A program made the translations under genes and the position numbers. From Rickettsiaceae bacterium (GTDB lineage: Bacteria; Pseudomonadota; Alphaproteobacteria; Rickettsiales; Rickettsiaceae), in contig JALZUG010000050.1 in the NCBI GenBank assembly GCA_023301685.1, positions 1 to 53,454 on the forward strand: DNA of 53,454 bases, written 5' to 3'. The stretch's first letter is position 1. Each line of letters begins with the position of its first letter. Positions 45,873 to 53,454 of the stretch are shown here, in pieces. The notes beneath the pieces are model-generated. The model had not been told where the DNA came from, searched no databases, and was given only the letters and a program-made list of their open reading frames with translations.

Positions 45873-46466
45873 ATGGTGTATTGCTTAAAGAAAAATAAAG
45901 ATTGGATATTACTTAACTTACCAGCTCTAGTTATAATAGTATTTCTGATTATGGCGCCTGATATGCATAAAACTATGCGCGCTTGGACAGGTTATATTGC
46001 GTTTTCTTTATTGGTATTGTTGCTTGCAATAAATCCTCTAAAGACTCTATTTAAAAATATCGTGTTCTTAAGTAAAATAAGTAGATATAGAAGAGTAATG
46101 GGGGTGGCAATTTTTACTTATTCTACAATACATCTACTATGCTATATTATTAAAAAGGGTGGAATATTATCTGCTATGAAATATGTGTTCCATCCAATTA
46201 TATTAACTGCACTTATAAGTTTTATTGTATTTACTCCACTTGCAATAACAAGTAATAACTATTTCGTGAAAAAGATGGGGCATGTTAAATGGAAGAAACT
46301 ACATGAGAAAGTATATATAGCTGAGTTTGGTGTTATGATTCACATGATTTTAATGGGTGGCACAGCAAGATTAGTAGGTATTTTAGCATTTATTCCATTG
46401 ATAATAATTCAGTACATAAGGAGAACAAGAAAAAAGCGTTTGAAGAATTTAGATAGATATACTTAG
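45873..46466 (+). CDS. MsrQ-like ferric reductase-type haem membrane protein
   Basis: The 197-residue protein has about six hydrophobic segments. Features of MsrQ/ferric-reductase-like membrane proteins are KISRYRRVMGVAIF, STIHLLCY with a haem His, LAITSNNYFVKK, and KKLHEKVYIAEFGVMIHM with two more candidate haem His. MsrQ is the haem b partner of the periplasmic methionine sulfoxide reductase MsrP, but no msrP is in this window. A solitary haem electron carrier is the alternative. Its last codons form one arm of a long perfect inverted repeat. It is divergent from the TetR gene. Confidence 0.8.
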   Translation: MVYCLKKNKDWILLNLPALVIIVFLIMAPDMHKTMRAWTGYIAFSLLVLLLAINPLKTLFKNIVFLSKISRYRRVMGVAIFTYSTIHLLCYIIKKGGILSAMKYVFHPIILTALISFIVFTPLAITSNNYFVKKMGHVKWKKLHEKVYIAEFGVMIHMILMGGTARLVGILAFIPLIIIQYIRRTRKKRLKNLDRYT

Positions 46467-46505
46467 ATTTGGAGTGATATTAATCTAAGTATATCTATCT
46501 TTGAT
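46451..46505 (+). terminator. long perfect inverted repeat, probable terminator
   Basis: The 19-bp arms AGATAGATATACTTAGATT (46451-46469) and AATCTAAGTATATCTATCT (46482-46500) are perfectly complementary with a 12-nt loop. They are followed by TTGATTCAT. The left arm contains the last four codons and stop of the MsrQ-like gene. It is unusually long for an intrinsic terminator and has a weak T tract. Confidence 0.6.
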
Positions 46506-46514
46506 TCATCATAT

Positions 46515-46605
46515 GTCATCCCCACATAATGGTAGAATCTAAGAGATGTTTTATTTGATCGATATAGGCTAAATTACTGGATTCCCGCTTTCGCGGGAAT
46601 GACAT
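46515..46605. repeat. dispersed repeat ending in a GC-rich palindrome
   Basis: The block opens with GTCATCCCCAC and closes with ATTCCCGCTTTCGCGGGAAT (46581-46600), an 8-bp inverted repeat around TTTC, then GACATG. This ATTCCCGC/GCGGGAAT element is a well-known dispersed intergenic repeat of proteobacteria. It stands out by GC content from the AT-rich surroundings. It lies between the MsrQ-like gene and dksA. Confidence 0.65.
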
Positions 46606-46657
46606 GTATGGATTTAAGGATGCAATTTAGACAACCTACATCCTAAGTTTGTGTTGG

Positions 46658-47092
46658 TTAAGCGTCTGCTTTATCTTCATCTAGATGAGTTTTTTCGTAA
46701 TTCTCGTGGCGCATTTGTGCATCTATGCATAAGGTTGCTACCGGTCTTGCTTCTAGGCGTTTTAGACCTATTTCTTCTCCTGTTTCCTCACAGAAACCAT
46801 AATCGCCAGCATCAATTCTGCTAATTGTATGTTCAATTTTATCGATTAGCTTACGATAACGATCTCTTGTTCTTAGTTCAATTGTTGTTTCGGTTTCAAC
46901 GCTAGCCCTGTCATTAAGATCAGGCTCATTCCAATTTTCTTCTTTTAGGTGCGTTAGAGTTTCACGAGATTCATCAAGTAACTCCAGTCGCCAATTTTGC
47001 AGTTTTTGTTTGAAATATTCTAGTTGAATAGGGTTCATATATTCTTCACTTTCAGAAGGTTTATAACCTTCTGGTAAAACAACTTTTTCCAT
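46658..47092 (-). CDS. dksA: RNA polymerase-binding transcription factor DksA
   Basis: The 144-residue protein has an N-terminal helix, a coiled coil (about 25-105, with the tip region DLNDRASVETE) and a C-terminal zinc-finger-like domain, DYGFCEETGEEIGLKRLEARP. DksA enters the RNA polymerase secondary channel and acts with ppGpp. The finger keeps only two of the four cysteines of E. coli DksA, a substitution common in alphaproteobacteria. ATG 47092 follows AGGGAGA. A promoter and a palindrome lie directly upstream. It appears to be its own transcription unit. Confidence 0.93.
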   Translation of the reverse strand: MEKVVLPEGYKPSESEEYMNPIQLEYFKQKLQNWRLELLDESRETLTHLKEENWNEPDLNDRASVETETTIELRTRDRYRKLIDKIEHTISRIDAGDYGFCEETGEEIGLKRLEARPVATLCIDAQMRHENYEKTHLDEDKADA

Positions 47093-47107
47093 AATTTATC
47101 TCCCTAT

Positions 47108-47128
47108 TATTGATTCATTAAATCAATA
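47108..47128. promoter_or_regulatory. palindrome in the dksA leader
   Basis: TATTGATT and AATCAATA are perfect 8-bp arms around a 5-nt loop. They lie between the dksA -10 box and its ribosome site. This could be an operator or a leader hairpin. AT-rich chance pairing cannot be excluded. Confidence 0.35.
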
Positions 47129-47154
47129 TAACGCAGAAGCAAAAATTAACGCAA
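47126..47154 (-). promoter_or_regulatory. sigma-70-type promoter of dksA
   Basis: On the minus strand, TTGCGT (47149-47154) and TTATAT (47126-47131) are 17 nt apart and some 30 nt before the dksA Shine-Dalgarno. Spacing is ideal and the hexamers are moderate matches. Confidence 0.5.
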
Positions 47155-47164
47155 GTATAATTTG

Positions 47165-48100
47165 TTAAAAGTTGCTTTTTGAACCAGGGTGAGCTTTTTC
47201 GTATACGGATTCTAGGTGAGAATGGTTAATTTTTGTATATCTTTGCGTGGTAGAAAGACTTTTATGGCCAAGCAGATCTTGAATTGATCGTAAGTCAGCA
47301 CCATTTTCAAGTAAATGAGTCGCAAAACTGTGTCTAAATGCATGAGAACTTAAGTGTTCTGGCAGCCCAAGCATACGTCGCAAATTCATTAATTCCTTGT
47401 TAAATACTGGGCGTTGCAGGGGTTTGCCTCGTTTTCCACGAAAAATTGGTTCATCAATTTCTATATGATATGGCATTAGTTTGAGATATTTTTCCACGAG
47501 TTGTTTTGATTCTGTAATCCAAGGAATTAGTCGTTCTTTTTCACCTTTACCCAGAATCTTTATGAATTCTGAATTTTCTAGATGTTTTTGAGTAATTGAT
47601 AATGCTTCGGAGATTCTAAGTCCACTTGCATAAATCAAGGTTAGTAGTGCTTTGTTGCGATAGTGGATCCATTCTTCATCTCCAAGCATCTCAATATTAT
47701 CAAGTGAGATTGTTGTTTCTGACTTTGTAAGAGCTTTTGGCAGGCTTTTTGGTTTCTTTGGGCTTCGAACAGTAAATATTGCGTGGCAAGTAATATCAAT
47801 TTTTTTTTCTAGATATTTATAAAAATTTTTTACTGATGATAAAGCTCGAGCAGTGGAAGCTAGGTTGAAATTATCTTGTGTTCTCGATGATAGCCAGCTT
47901 CTTGCGCATCTTATGTCTACGGATTTTATCTGATCTATAGATACTTGAGTAGAATAATAATTGCTTAAGAATGATAGATAATGATTTAAATCATTTAGGT
48001 ATGAGTCCAGCGTGTTTTGTGAATAATTTCTCTGACAATCTAAATAATCTTGCCAATTATTGATTATCTGAGTAATTTCTTGATCGTAATTTTTTATCAT
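47165..48100 (-). CDS. xerC: tyrosine recombinase XerC
   Basis: The 311-residue recombinase resolves chromosome dimers at dif together with XerD. The N-terminal SAM-like domain covers about 10-100. The catalytic domain has the first Arg in ASGLRISEAL, the HxxR in HAFRHSFATHLLENGAD, the conserved LGHKSLSTTQRY, and the nucleophile Tyr at about 289. The family distinction from XerD rests on neighbourhood and text and is not absolute. It starts 3 nt after the mnmE stop, so the two form an operon. No sign of a mobile element accompanies it. Confidence 0.9.
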   Translation of the reverse strand: MIKNYDQEITQIINNWQDYLDCQRNYSQNTLDSYLNDLNHYLSFLSNYYSTQVSIDQIKSVDIRCARSWLSSRTQDNFNLASTARALSSVKNFYKYLEKKIDITCHAIFTVRSPKKPKSLPKALTKSETTISLDNIEMLGDEEWIHYRNKALLTLIYASGLRISEALSITQKHLENSEFIKILGKGEKERLIPWITESKQLVEKYLKLMPYHIEIDEPIFRGKRGKPLQRPVFNKELMNLRRMLGLPEHLSSHAFRHSFATHLLENGADLRSIQDLLGHKSLSTTQRYTKINHSHLESVYEKAHPGSKSNF

Positions 48101-48103
48101 AAG

Positions 48104-49441
48104 CTATTTTCCAATACAAAAATTGCTGAAAATTTCTCCCAAAATTTCATCAACAGTAACTTTGCCTGTAATATTACTTAAAGATCTTATAGTCATTCTA
48201 ATATCTTCTGTGACTAAAACCAAATCATCATCAAGAGAAAAGTTTGTTAAATACTCTATTGCTCGTTCAAGTTGTGCTCTATGTCTTGCTCGTGTGATTT
48301 GAGGAGTATCAGACGGTTTTGCAATACTCTCCGCTATGTCAATTATTCTGCTTACAAGCTTGTCTAGACCAAGATTCTGTTTAACAGATATAGCTAGAGA
48401 TTTTCTAGAGGCTAAATTATTTACAATTTTGGACTTACTTAAATCAATTTTGTTGAATAAAACTATAGTATTTTCATCGACTAATTCTGCAAAATCATCG
48501 TTCTTGCTATTTGTTTGAGTTGCATCATGAATAATGATTTTAATATCAGAGTTTTGAAAAACTTGCTTAGCTTTCTCTATTCCTTTTTGTTCGATAATAT
48601 CTTTTGTTTCATTATGAATCCCAGCAGTGTCTTGTAAGATAATTGGATATCCTCCTATATCAAGATGCCCTTCAAGAACATCACGTGTTGTTCCTGCAAT
48701 ATCTGATACAATTGCGATTTCACGTTTCATCAAAAAATTTAGCAGACTGGATTTGCCAACATTTGGTTTACCTATTATCGCAAGCTTTAGGCCTCCTCTT
48801 AGGCGTTCACCTCGGTTGTTATCATTTAGATGATTATTTATTTCTTTGATTAGCATATCAATTTTACTTGCAACTTGCCGTAGAGTTTCATCTGGTATAT
48901 CTTCATCAGGGAAGTCAATATAGGCCTCTAGCAGGCTAATTAAGCTAAGTAGCTCCTGTCTCCAAGCATCATATATTTTTTCTAATCCACCTCCAAGTTG
49001 CCTAATTGCTTGCTTATGTTGAAGCTCAGTTTCAGCATCAATTAAATCAGCAAGACCTTCTGCTGAAGTTAGATCCATTTTTCCATTCATGAAAGATCGT
49101 TTAGCAAACTCTCCAGGCTCTGCAAGTCTCAATCCATCTATTGAAGATAAGATTTGGTTCATTTGTTTTATCACTGCAATGCTGCCGTGAGTATGAATTT
49201 CTACAGAAGTTTCGCCAGTAAAACTTGAATCATCTATGAAATATACGATCATGGCTTCATCAATCTGTTCGTTTGTTTTGGGATTATAAATCTTTCTGAA
49301 ATATAGCTTCCTTGGCTCTAAATTAGCTACTTTTTGGACAATTAGTTGCTCTAAAGCCATAAGTGATTCTGGGCCTGAAAGTCTGAAGACTGCAACTCCA
49401 GCTTTGCCTGGGGCGGTGCATTGGGCAAAAATACTATTCAT
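48104..49441 (-). CDS. mnmE: tRNA modification GTPase MnmE
   Basis: The 445-residue protein works with MnmG to put cmnm5 groups on wobble U34 of tRNAs. The N-terminal tetrahydrofolate-binding domain (about 1-115) starts MNSIFAQCTAPGKAGVAVF. The helical domain surrounds a G domain with GKPNVGKSSLLN at about 221-232, DTAGIH, and NKID. The C-terminal motif CIGK has the essential Cys. Everything is intact. It overlaps nothing but lies 3 nt before xerC. It is divergent from gdhB over 93 nt. Confidence 0.96.
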   Translation of the reverse strand: MNSIFAQCTAPGKAGVAVFRLSGPESLMALEQLIVQKVANLEPRKLYFRKIYNPKTNEQIDEAMIVYFIDDSSFTGETSVEIHTHGSIAVIKQMNQILSSIDGLRLAEPGEFAKRSFMNGKMDLTSAEGLADLIDAETELQHKQAIRQLGGGLEKIYDAWRQELLSLISLLEAYIDFPDEDIPDETLRQVASKIDMLIKEINNHLNDNNRGERLRGGLKLAIIGKPNVGKSSLLNFLMKREIAIVSDIAGTTRDVLEGHLDIGGYPIILQDTAGIHNETKDIIEQKGIEKAKQVFQNSDIKIIIHDATQTNSKNDDFAELVDENTIVLFNKIDLSKSKIVNNLASRKSLAISVKQNLGLDKLVSRIIDIAESIAKPSDTPQITRARHRAQLERAIEYLTNFSLDDDLVLVTEDIRMTIRSLSNITGKVTVDEILGEIFSNFCIGK

Positions 49442-49534
49442 CTTAAGTTATTTATCAGCTTGATAGGTGTTTTTATTTCTAGTATCATACATCCAGTTTG
49501 CATATTAATAAAGAGATTATGGGATTAGGCATTT

Positions 49535-52500
49535 ATGGGTAATAATTTAACTAGTAAAAAATCATTAGCTCTTAGCAAACTTAATTGTAAGATAGATGAT
49601 TTTAGTACCGAAATATTAGATCTTGTTAGTGCAAGTAGTAAAGGGGATTTATATAAGAAATTTGTTGAAAGGTTTCTTATGTATATTCCAGTCGATTATC
49701 GATCAAAAGATAAAATTAGGCTTTTTGGAGATTTCACCTATGAAGCATATGATTTTTTCTTAAATAAACCTGATGGTATTAGAAAAATTGAAATTCTTAA
49801 GAGCGATTTTCAGAATAACCCATCGATTACAATCCTAATATCTGCAGAAAATCGTCCATTTATTATTGATTCTTTGAATAGCTTGATGTCCAAGCTTGCT
49901 CTGCAAACTATTTTTACTTTTCATCCGGTCATTACTGCCGTACGCGATGATAATGGTAATCTTGAAGATATTGCAACTCATGCAAAAAATGGAGTGCATG
50001 AATCATTGGTATATGTAAAAGTTTTAGGAAGCTTTGATGAAAGTGAACTTGAAGAAATTAAATCTGAAATTAGTGAAGTTATAGATCTTGTCGATTATAC
50101 ATATGATTCCTGGCAATCGCTTCTAAATAAGTTGATTAGTATAACAACGGATATAGTTCATCACAAGGACGTTTATGAGAGAGCACATTTACCTGCAGAA
50201 GAGACGCTAGATTTTTTAAATTGGTTGCAAAAAAATAATATTACTTTTCTCGGTGCCGCAGATTTTGATGTGAGAACAAAAAAGCTTTCTGGTGCAGAGG
50301 AGGGGGTCAAAGAAATTTGGCAAGATAATCTAGATGAAATATCAACAATTATTGAGTTTTCAGAAAGTGAGTATTATGAAAATAAATTAGTAATGCTTGG
50401 GAAAATCAATAAAATTTCTCCAGTACATAGAAATGCTCTTGTTGATTATATTCTTATCAAGAAACTTGATGATAATGGGGAGTATAAGGGGGGTACAATT
50501 ATCTTTGGATTATATGGTACGGCTATTTATTTCCAATCTATTAAGACTATACCAATCTTAAGAGGGAAAATGAATCATGTGCTAGATGAATCTGGTTTTC
50601 CGATGAATGGATATAATGCTAAGAAGATAAAAAATATTATTGAATCGCTTCCAAGAGACATATTGATACAAATTGATGAGGATGATCTTTATTGTATGTG
50701 TATTCATATGCTTTCGAGTATGCGAAGCCATAAATTAAAATTATTTGTCCAGAAAGATTGGTCTAACTCTTTTATTAATATTATAGTTTTTCTTCCTAGA
50801 GAAAGATTAACTCCAGAAGTTTACAATGAAATCAGTTGCTATCTAACAGATAAATTTGATAGTGAAATTATTGCAGATGATATCACAGTAGTTGCACAGA
50901 ATTTTTCCCACTTATTTGCTACTCTTGCAGTTAAAGATTCTTCAAAACTTGAGTTTGATCATGATGAAATGGAGAAAGATTTGGTTCAGATTACGACTAA
51001 CTGGTCTGATGGTTTGCTGCATAAATTATGTGAAGAGCTTGGAGAATATGAAGGTGGTATTAGACATAAGCAAATAGAGCCATCATTTCCAGCTGAGTAT
51101 AGACATAAATTCAATGCTGATGCCACGATTGATGATGTGCATCACCTTGAGCAAGCATCACTAGATAATAAAGTGGTTGTTAATCTTATTAGAGGTGAAG
51201 ATAACGAATATCACTTAAAATTTTACAGCCCTGAAATTAGTTTAACTCTTTCAGAAACACTACCTGCTATAGAGAATCTAGGGTTTACTGCTATTGATGA
51301 GCAGAGTTTTGCAATCAAGGAATCAGATGACTTTAATCATAGTTGGATATATGAGTTTAAGCTTAGCAGTCCTATAGAAATAGAAGTGCCTTTCATTGAT
51401 CTGAAAAAGAATATTGAAGAAGCTTTAGGCAAAATGAGTGAAGGGGAGCTAGTTAGTGATTCCTTGAGTAAAATGCTAGTTTTATCGGGATTTGACTGGA
51501 GAAAAGTTAAACTACTCAAAGCCCTAACTCGTTATTTGCATCAAACTGGTTTGCCATACGGTAAAGGATATGTTCAGCAAACTTTGGTCAAACATTATCA
51601 ATATACTGAAAAATTAATGGATTATTTTGCAGTAAAATTTGATCCAAACAATCTTTCTGAAGATAAAGCAAAATCTTTATCTGATGAAATGCAAGAATAT
51701 CTAGATACTGTATCGAGTAGTACAGAAGATAAGGTTTTGCAAAATATGCGTGGAGTTGTTGGGGCTATATTGAGAACTAATTTTTATCAGAAAAAAAATA
51801 ATAAGATTAAAAACTATCTATCATTTAAGTTTGATTCTAGTAAAGTGCCGGACCTACCTCTTCCACATCCATATGCAGAGATTTTTGTATACTCAAATGA
51901 TTTTGAAGGTGTGCATTTACGTGGGGGTAAAGTAGCACGTGGAGGGCTTCGTTGGTCCGATCGAGGTGAGGATTATCGAACTGAAGTTCTTGGGCTTATG
52001 AAGTCACAAATGACCAAAAATACAGTTATAGTGCCTGTTGGATCTAAAGGATGTTTCTATATTAATCTTGTTCAAGGAAAGGAAGGCCGAGAAGAATATA
52101 TGGGAAAAGTAGTAAATTGCTACCAAAATTTCTTACGTGGGCTTTTGGACTTAACTGATAATTTAGTTAATGGCAAAGTGGTGCAGCCCAAAGATACAAT
52201 AATTTATGACGACGAAAATCCGTATTTAGTTGTCGCTGCTGATAAAGGTACAGCTACATTCTCTGATTTCGCTAATGATGTATCAAATGAGTATAATTTT
52301 TGGCTTAGTGATGCTTTTGCTTCGGGTGGGTCTGTAGGATACGACCACAAGAAAATGGGAATTACAGCTAAAGGCGCTTGGATTTCTGCTCAATCACATT
52401 TCTTGAGTATGGGAATAGATATTCAGACAGAAAACTTTACGGCAGTCGGTATTGGCGATATGTCAGGTGATGTGTTTGGTAATGGTATGCTTTTATCCAA

Positions 52501-53454
52501 ATACACCAGATTGATAGCTGCTTTTAACCACCAACATATCTTTATTGATCCAAATCCAGATCATGTTACAAGTTATGAAGAGAGGTTGAGGTTATTCACA
52601 ACTCCTAGAACAAAATGGAGTGATTATAATGTAAAATTAATTTCTAAGGGTGGTGGAGTATTTGATAGGTCGGCTAAAGTTCTTAATGTTTCTCAAGAAA
52701 TCAAAGAATTACTTGATCTCGAAGTAGATACAATTATCCCAGATGATTTAATAAAAGCTATTTTAAAAGCGCGTGTTGATCTTCTATGGAATGGTGGTAT
52801 TGGAACTTACATAAAATCTAGCTCAGAGAATAATGTTGATATTGGTGATAAGGCTAATGATGCTCTGCGTGTTAACGGTAATGAAGTTCGTGCTAAAGTT
52901 ATAGGAGAAGGAGGGAATCTTGGTTTATCTCAGCTAGGTCGTATCGAGTATGCTTTAAGTGGCGGGATTATGAATACAGATTTTATTGATAATTCTGCTG
53001 GGGTTGATTGTTCAGATCATGAAGTTAATATCAAGATTGCCTTAAATAGCGCTGTTACCTCTGGAAAGATTTCAATGGAAGAGCGCAATGAGTTATTAGA
53101 GAAAATGACTTCGTCAATTGAAGACCTTGTTTTGGTGGATAATTATGATCAGAATCTTGCTATTACAGTGCTTTCACTATCACCTACATTAAATATTGAA
53201 TCTTTCAGTCAGCTGACTCGTGAATTACAAAAAGAAGGTTTGCTCGATCCAGAAGTAGAGTTTCTGCCAAATAAGTCAGAATTATCTCGTAGAGCCGTTG
53301 CCAAAGAGGGGATGACAAGAGCAGAGCTATCAGTTTTACTATCATACAGCAAAATGTCACTAGATGCAGATTTGGCAGATTCTTCATTTACTAAAGATAA
53401 GTATTTTGAAACGCATTTATTTCCCATCCGGGACTGTCTGAAACAAAAGATCCC
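49535..53454 (+). CDS. gdhB: NAD-specific glutamate dehydrogenase, GDH-180 class (partial, runs off the window)
   Basis: An open frame of 1306 codons from ATG 49535 to the right edge without a stop. Intact members have about 1550-1650 residues. The N-terminal half carries ACT-like regulatory regions, for example SITILISAENRPFIIDSLN. The catalytic part has RGGKVARGGLRWSDRGEDY, MTKNTVIVPVGSKG, GIGDMSGDVFGNGML and VIGEGGNLGLSQLGRIEYA. These are hallmarks of large bacterial NAD-GDHs, which convert glutamate to 2-oxoglutarate. In Rickettsiales glutamate taken from the host is a major energy source, fitting the DAACS symporter at 9724. The last 250-300 residues are outside the window. Confidence 0.96.
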   Translation, partial: MGNNLTSKKSLALSKLNCKIDDFSTEILDLVSASSKGDLYKKFVERFLMYIPVDYRSKDKIRLFGDFTYEAYDFFLNKPDGIRKIEILKSDFQNNPSITILISAENRPFIIDSLNSLMSKLALQTIFTFHPVITAVRDDNGNLEDIATHAKNGVHESLVYVKVLGSFDESELEEIKSEISEVIDLVDYTYDSWQSLLNKLISITTDIVHHKDVYERAHLPAEETLDFLNWLQKNNITFLGAADFDVRTKKLSGAEEGVKEIWQDNLDEISTIIEFSESEYYENKLVMLGKINKISPVHRNALVDYILIKKLDDNGEYKGGTIIFGLYGTAIYFQSIKTIPILRGKMNHVLDESGFPMNGYNAKKIKNIIESLPRDILIQIDEDDLYCMCIHMLSSMRSHKLKLFVQKDWSNSFINIIVFLPRERLTPEVYNEISCYLTDKFDSEIIADDITVVAQNFSHLFATLAVKDSSKLEFDHDEMEKDLVQITTNWSDGLLHKLCEELGEYEGGIRHKQIEPSFPAEYRHKFNADATIDDVHHLEQASLDNKVVVNLIRGEDNEYHLKFYSPEISLTLSETLPAIENLGFTAIDEQSFAIKESDDFNHSWIYEFKLSSPIEIEVPFIDLKKNIEEALGKMSEGELVSDSLSKMLVLSGFDWRKVKLLKALTRYLHQTGLPYGKGYVQQTLVKHYQYTEKLMDYFAVKFDPNNLSEDKAKSLSDEMQEYLDTVSSSTEDKVLQNMRGVVGAILRTNFYQKKNNKIKNYLSFKFDSSKVPDLPLPHPYAEIFVYSNDFEGVHLRGGKVARGGLRWSDRGEDYRTEVLGLMKSQMTKNTVIVPVGSKGCFYINLVQGKEGREEYMGKVVNCYQNFLRGLLDLTDNLVNGKVVQPKDTIIYDDENPYLVVAADKGTATFSDFANDVSNEYNFWLSDAFASGGSVGYDHKKMGITAKGAWISAQSHFLSMGIDIQTENFTAVGIGDMSGDVFGNGMLLSKYTRLIAAFNHQHIFIDPNPDHVTSYEERLRLFTTPRTKWSDYNVKLISKGGGVFDRSAKVLNVSQEIKELLDLEVDTIIPDDLIKAILKARVDLLWNGGIGTYIKSSSENNVDIGDKANDALRVNGNEVRAKVIGEGGNLGLSQLGRIEYALSGGIMNTDFIDNSAGVDCSDHEVNIKIALNSAVTSGKISMEERNELLEKMTSSIEDLVLVDNYDQNLAITVLSLSPTLNIESFSQLTRELQKEGLLDPEVEFLPNKSELSRRAVAKEGMTRAELSVLLSYSKMSLDADLADSSFTKDKYFETHLFPIRDCLKQKI

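Noticed and set aside
47165-48100. Phage or integron integrase
   Set aside because: The tyrosine recombinase is of Xer length, sits in an operon with mnmE, and has no att site or phage genes nearby.
48336-48849. Plus-strand ORFs inside mnmE
   Set aside because: They are shadows of an intact conserved gene.

Overview
The window is AT-rich DNA from a host-associated alphaproteobacterium, most likely of the order Rickettsiales (a Midichloriaceae- or Rickettsiaceae-like intracellular symbiont). The pointers are an alphaproteobacterial NifU-domain protein, a DUF3576 gene directly before leuS, a very large NAD-glutamate dehydrogenase (GDH-180 class), a short RNase D, an alphaproteobacterial DksA, ProP/MHS-type and DAACS carriers for host metabolites, a DUF2608 lipoprotein, and dispersed intergenic repeats among decaying genes. 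The order is inferred from gene content; no rRNA or other marker is present to fix it.

Layout. 1-1000: dispersed repeats, a NifU-family Fe-S protein and tRNA-Leu(UAA). 1396-3200: two convergent paralogues of unknown function sharing one terminator. 3697-7835: an MFS carrier, a hemolysin III protein, transposase and rdgB remnants, and a PBP4-type DacB. 7929-9571: a tandem pair of unknown paralogues, the second broken. 9724-14052: a dicarboxylate/amino-acid symporter, a small membrane protein, and a decaying padR / MFS remnant / phosphotransferase locus beside a NUDIX gene cut short by an IS3 scar. 14083-20991: housekeeping genes (aspS, rnd, DUF3576, leuS) and a DUF2608 lipoprotein.

21281-37953 is the most unusual part. 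A LuxR-type regulator, an MHS transporter and a NUDIX hydrolase lie in one tight run with a roughly 1120-residue protein made of LuxR-type HTH, unknown domain, one transmembrane segment, NB-ARC ATPase and 42-residue TPRs. Three more members of the same family follow. One lacks the HTH and begins with a membrane anchor. The last sits 30 nt upstream of a methyltransferase that carries an apparent signal peptide. They look like membrane-tethered STAND regulators, a design in which the DNA-binding and ATPase domains appear to lie on opposite sides of a membrane segment.

38184-53454 returns to ordinary content: a frameshifted exported cupin, two lipoproteins, a YhiN-type flavoprotein, the overlapping operon SIMPL-rluB-rsmD-radA, a TetR regulator, an MsrQ-like haem membrane protein, dksA, mnmE-xerC, and divergent gdhB running off the right edge. 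Terminators are clear at several convergent or operon ends. No CRISPR array, rRNA, intact insertion sequence or prophage was seen.
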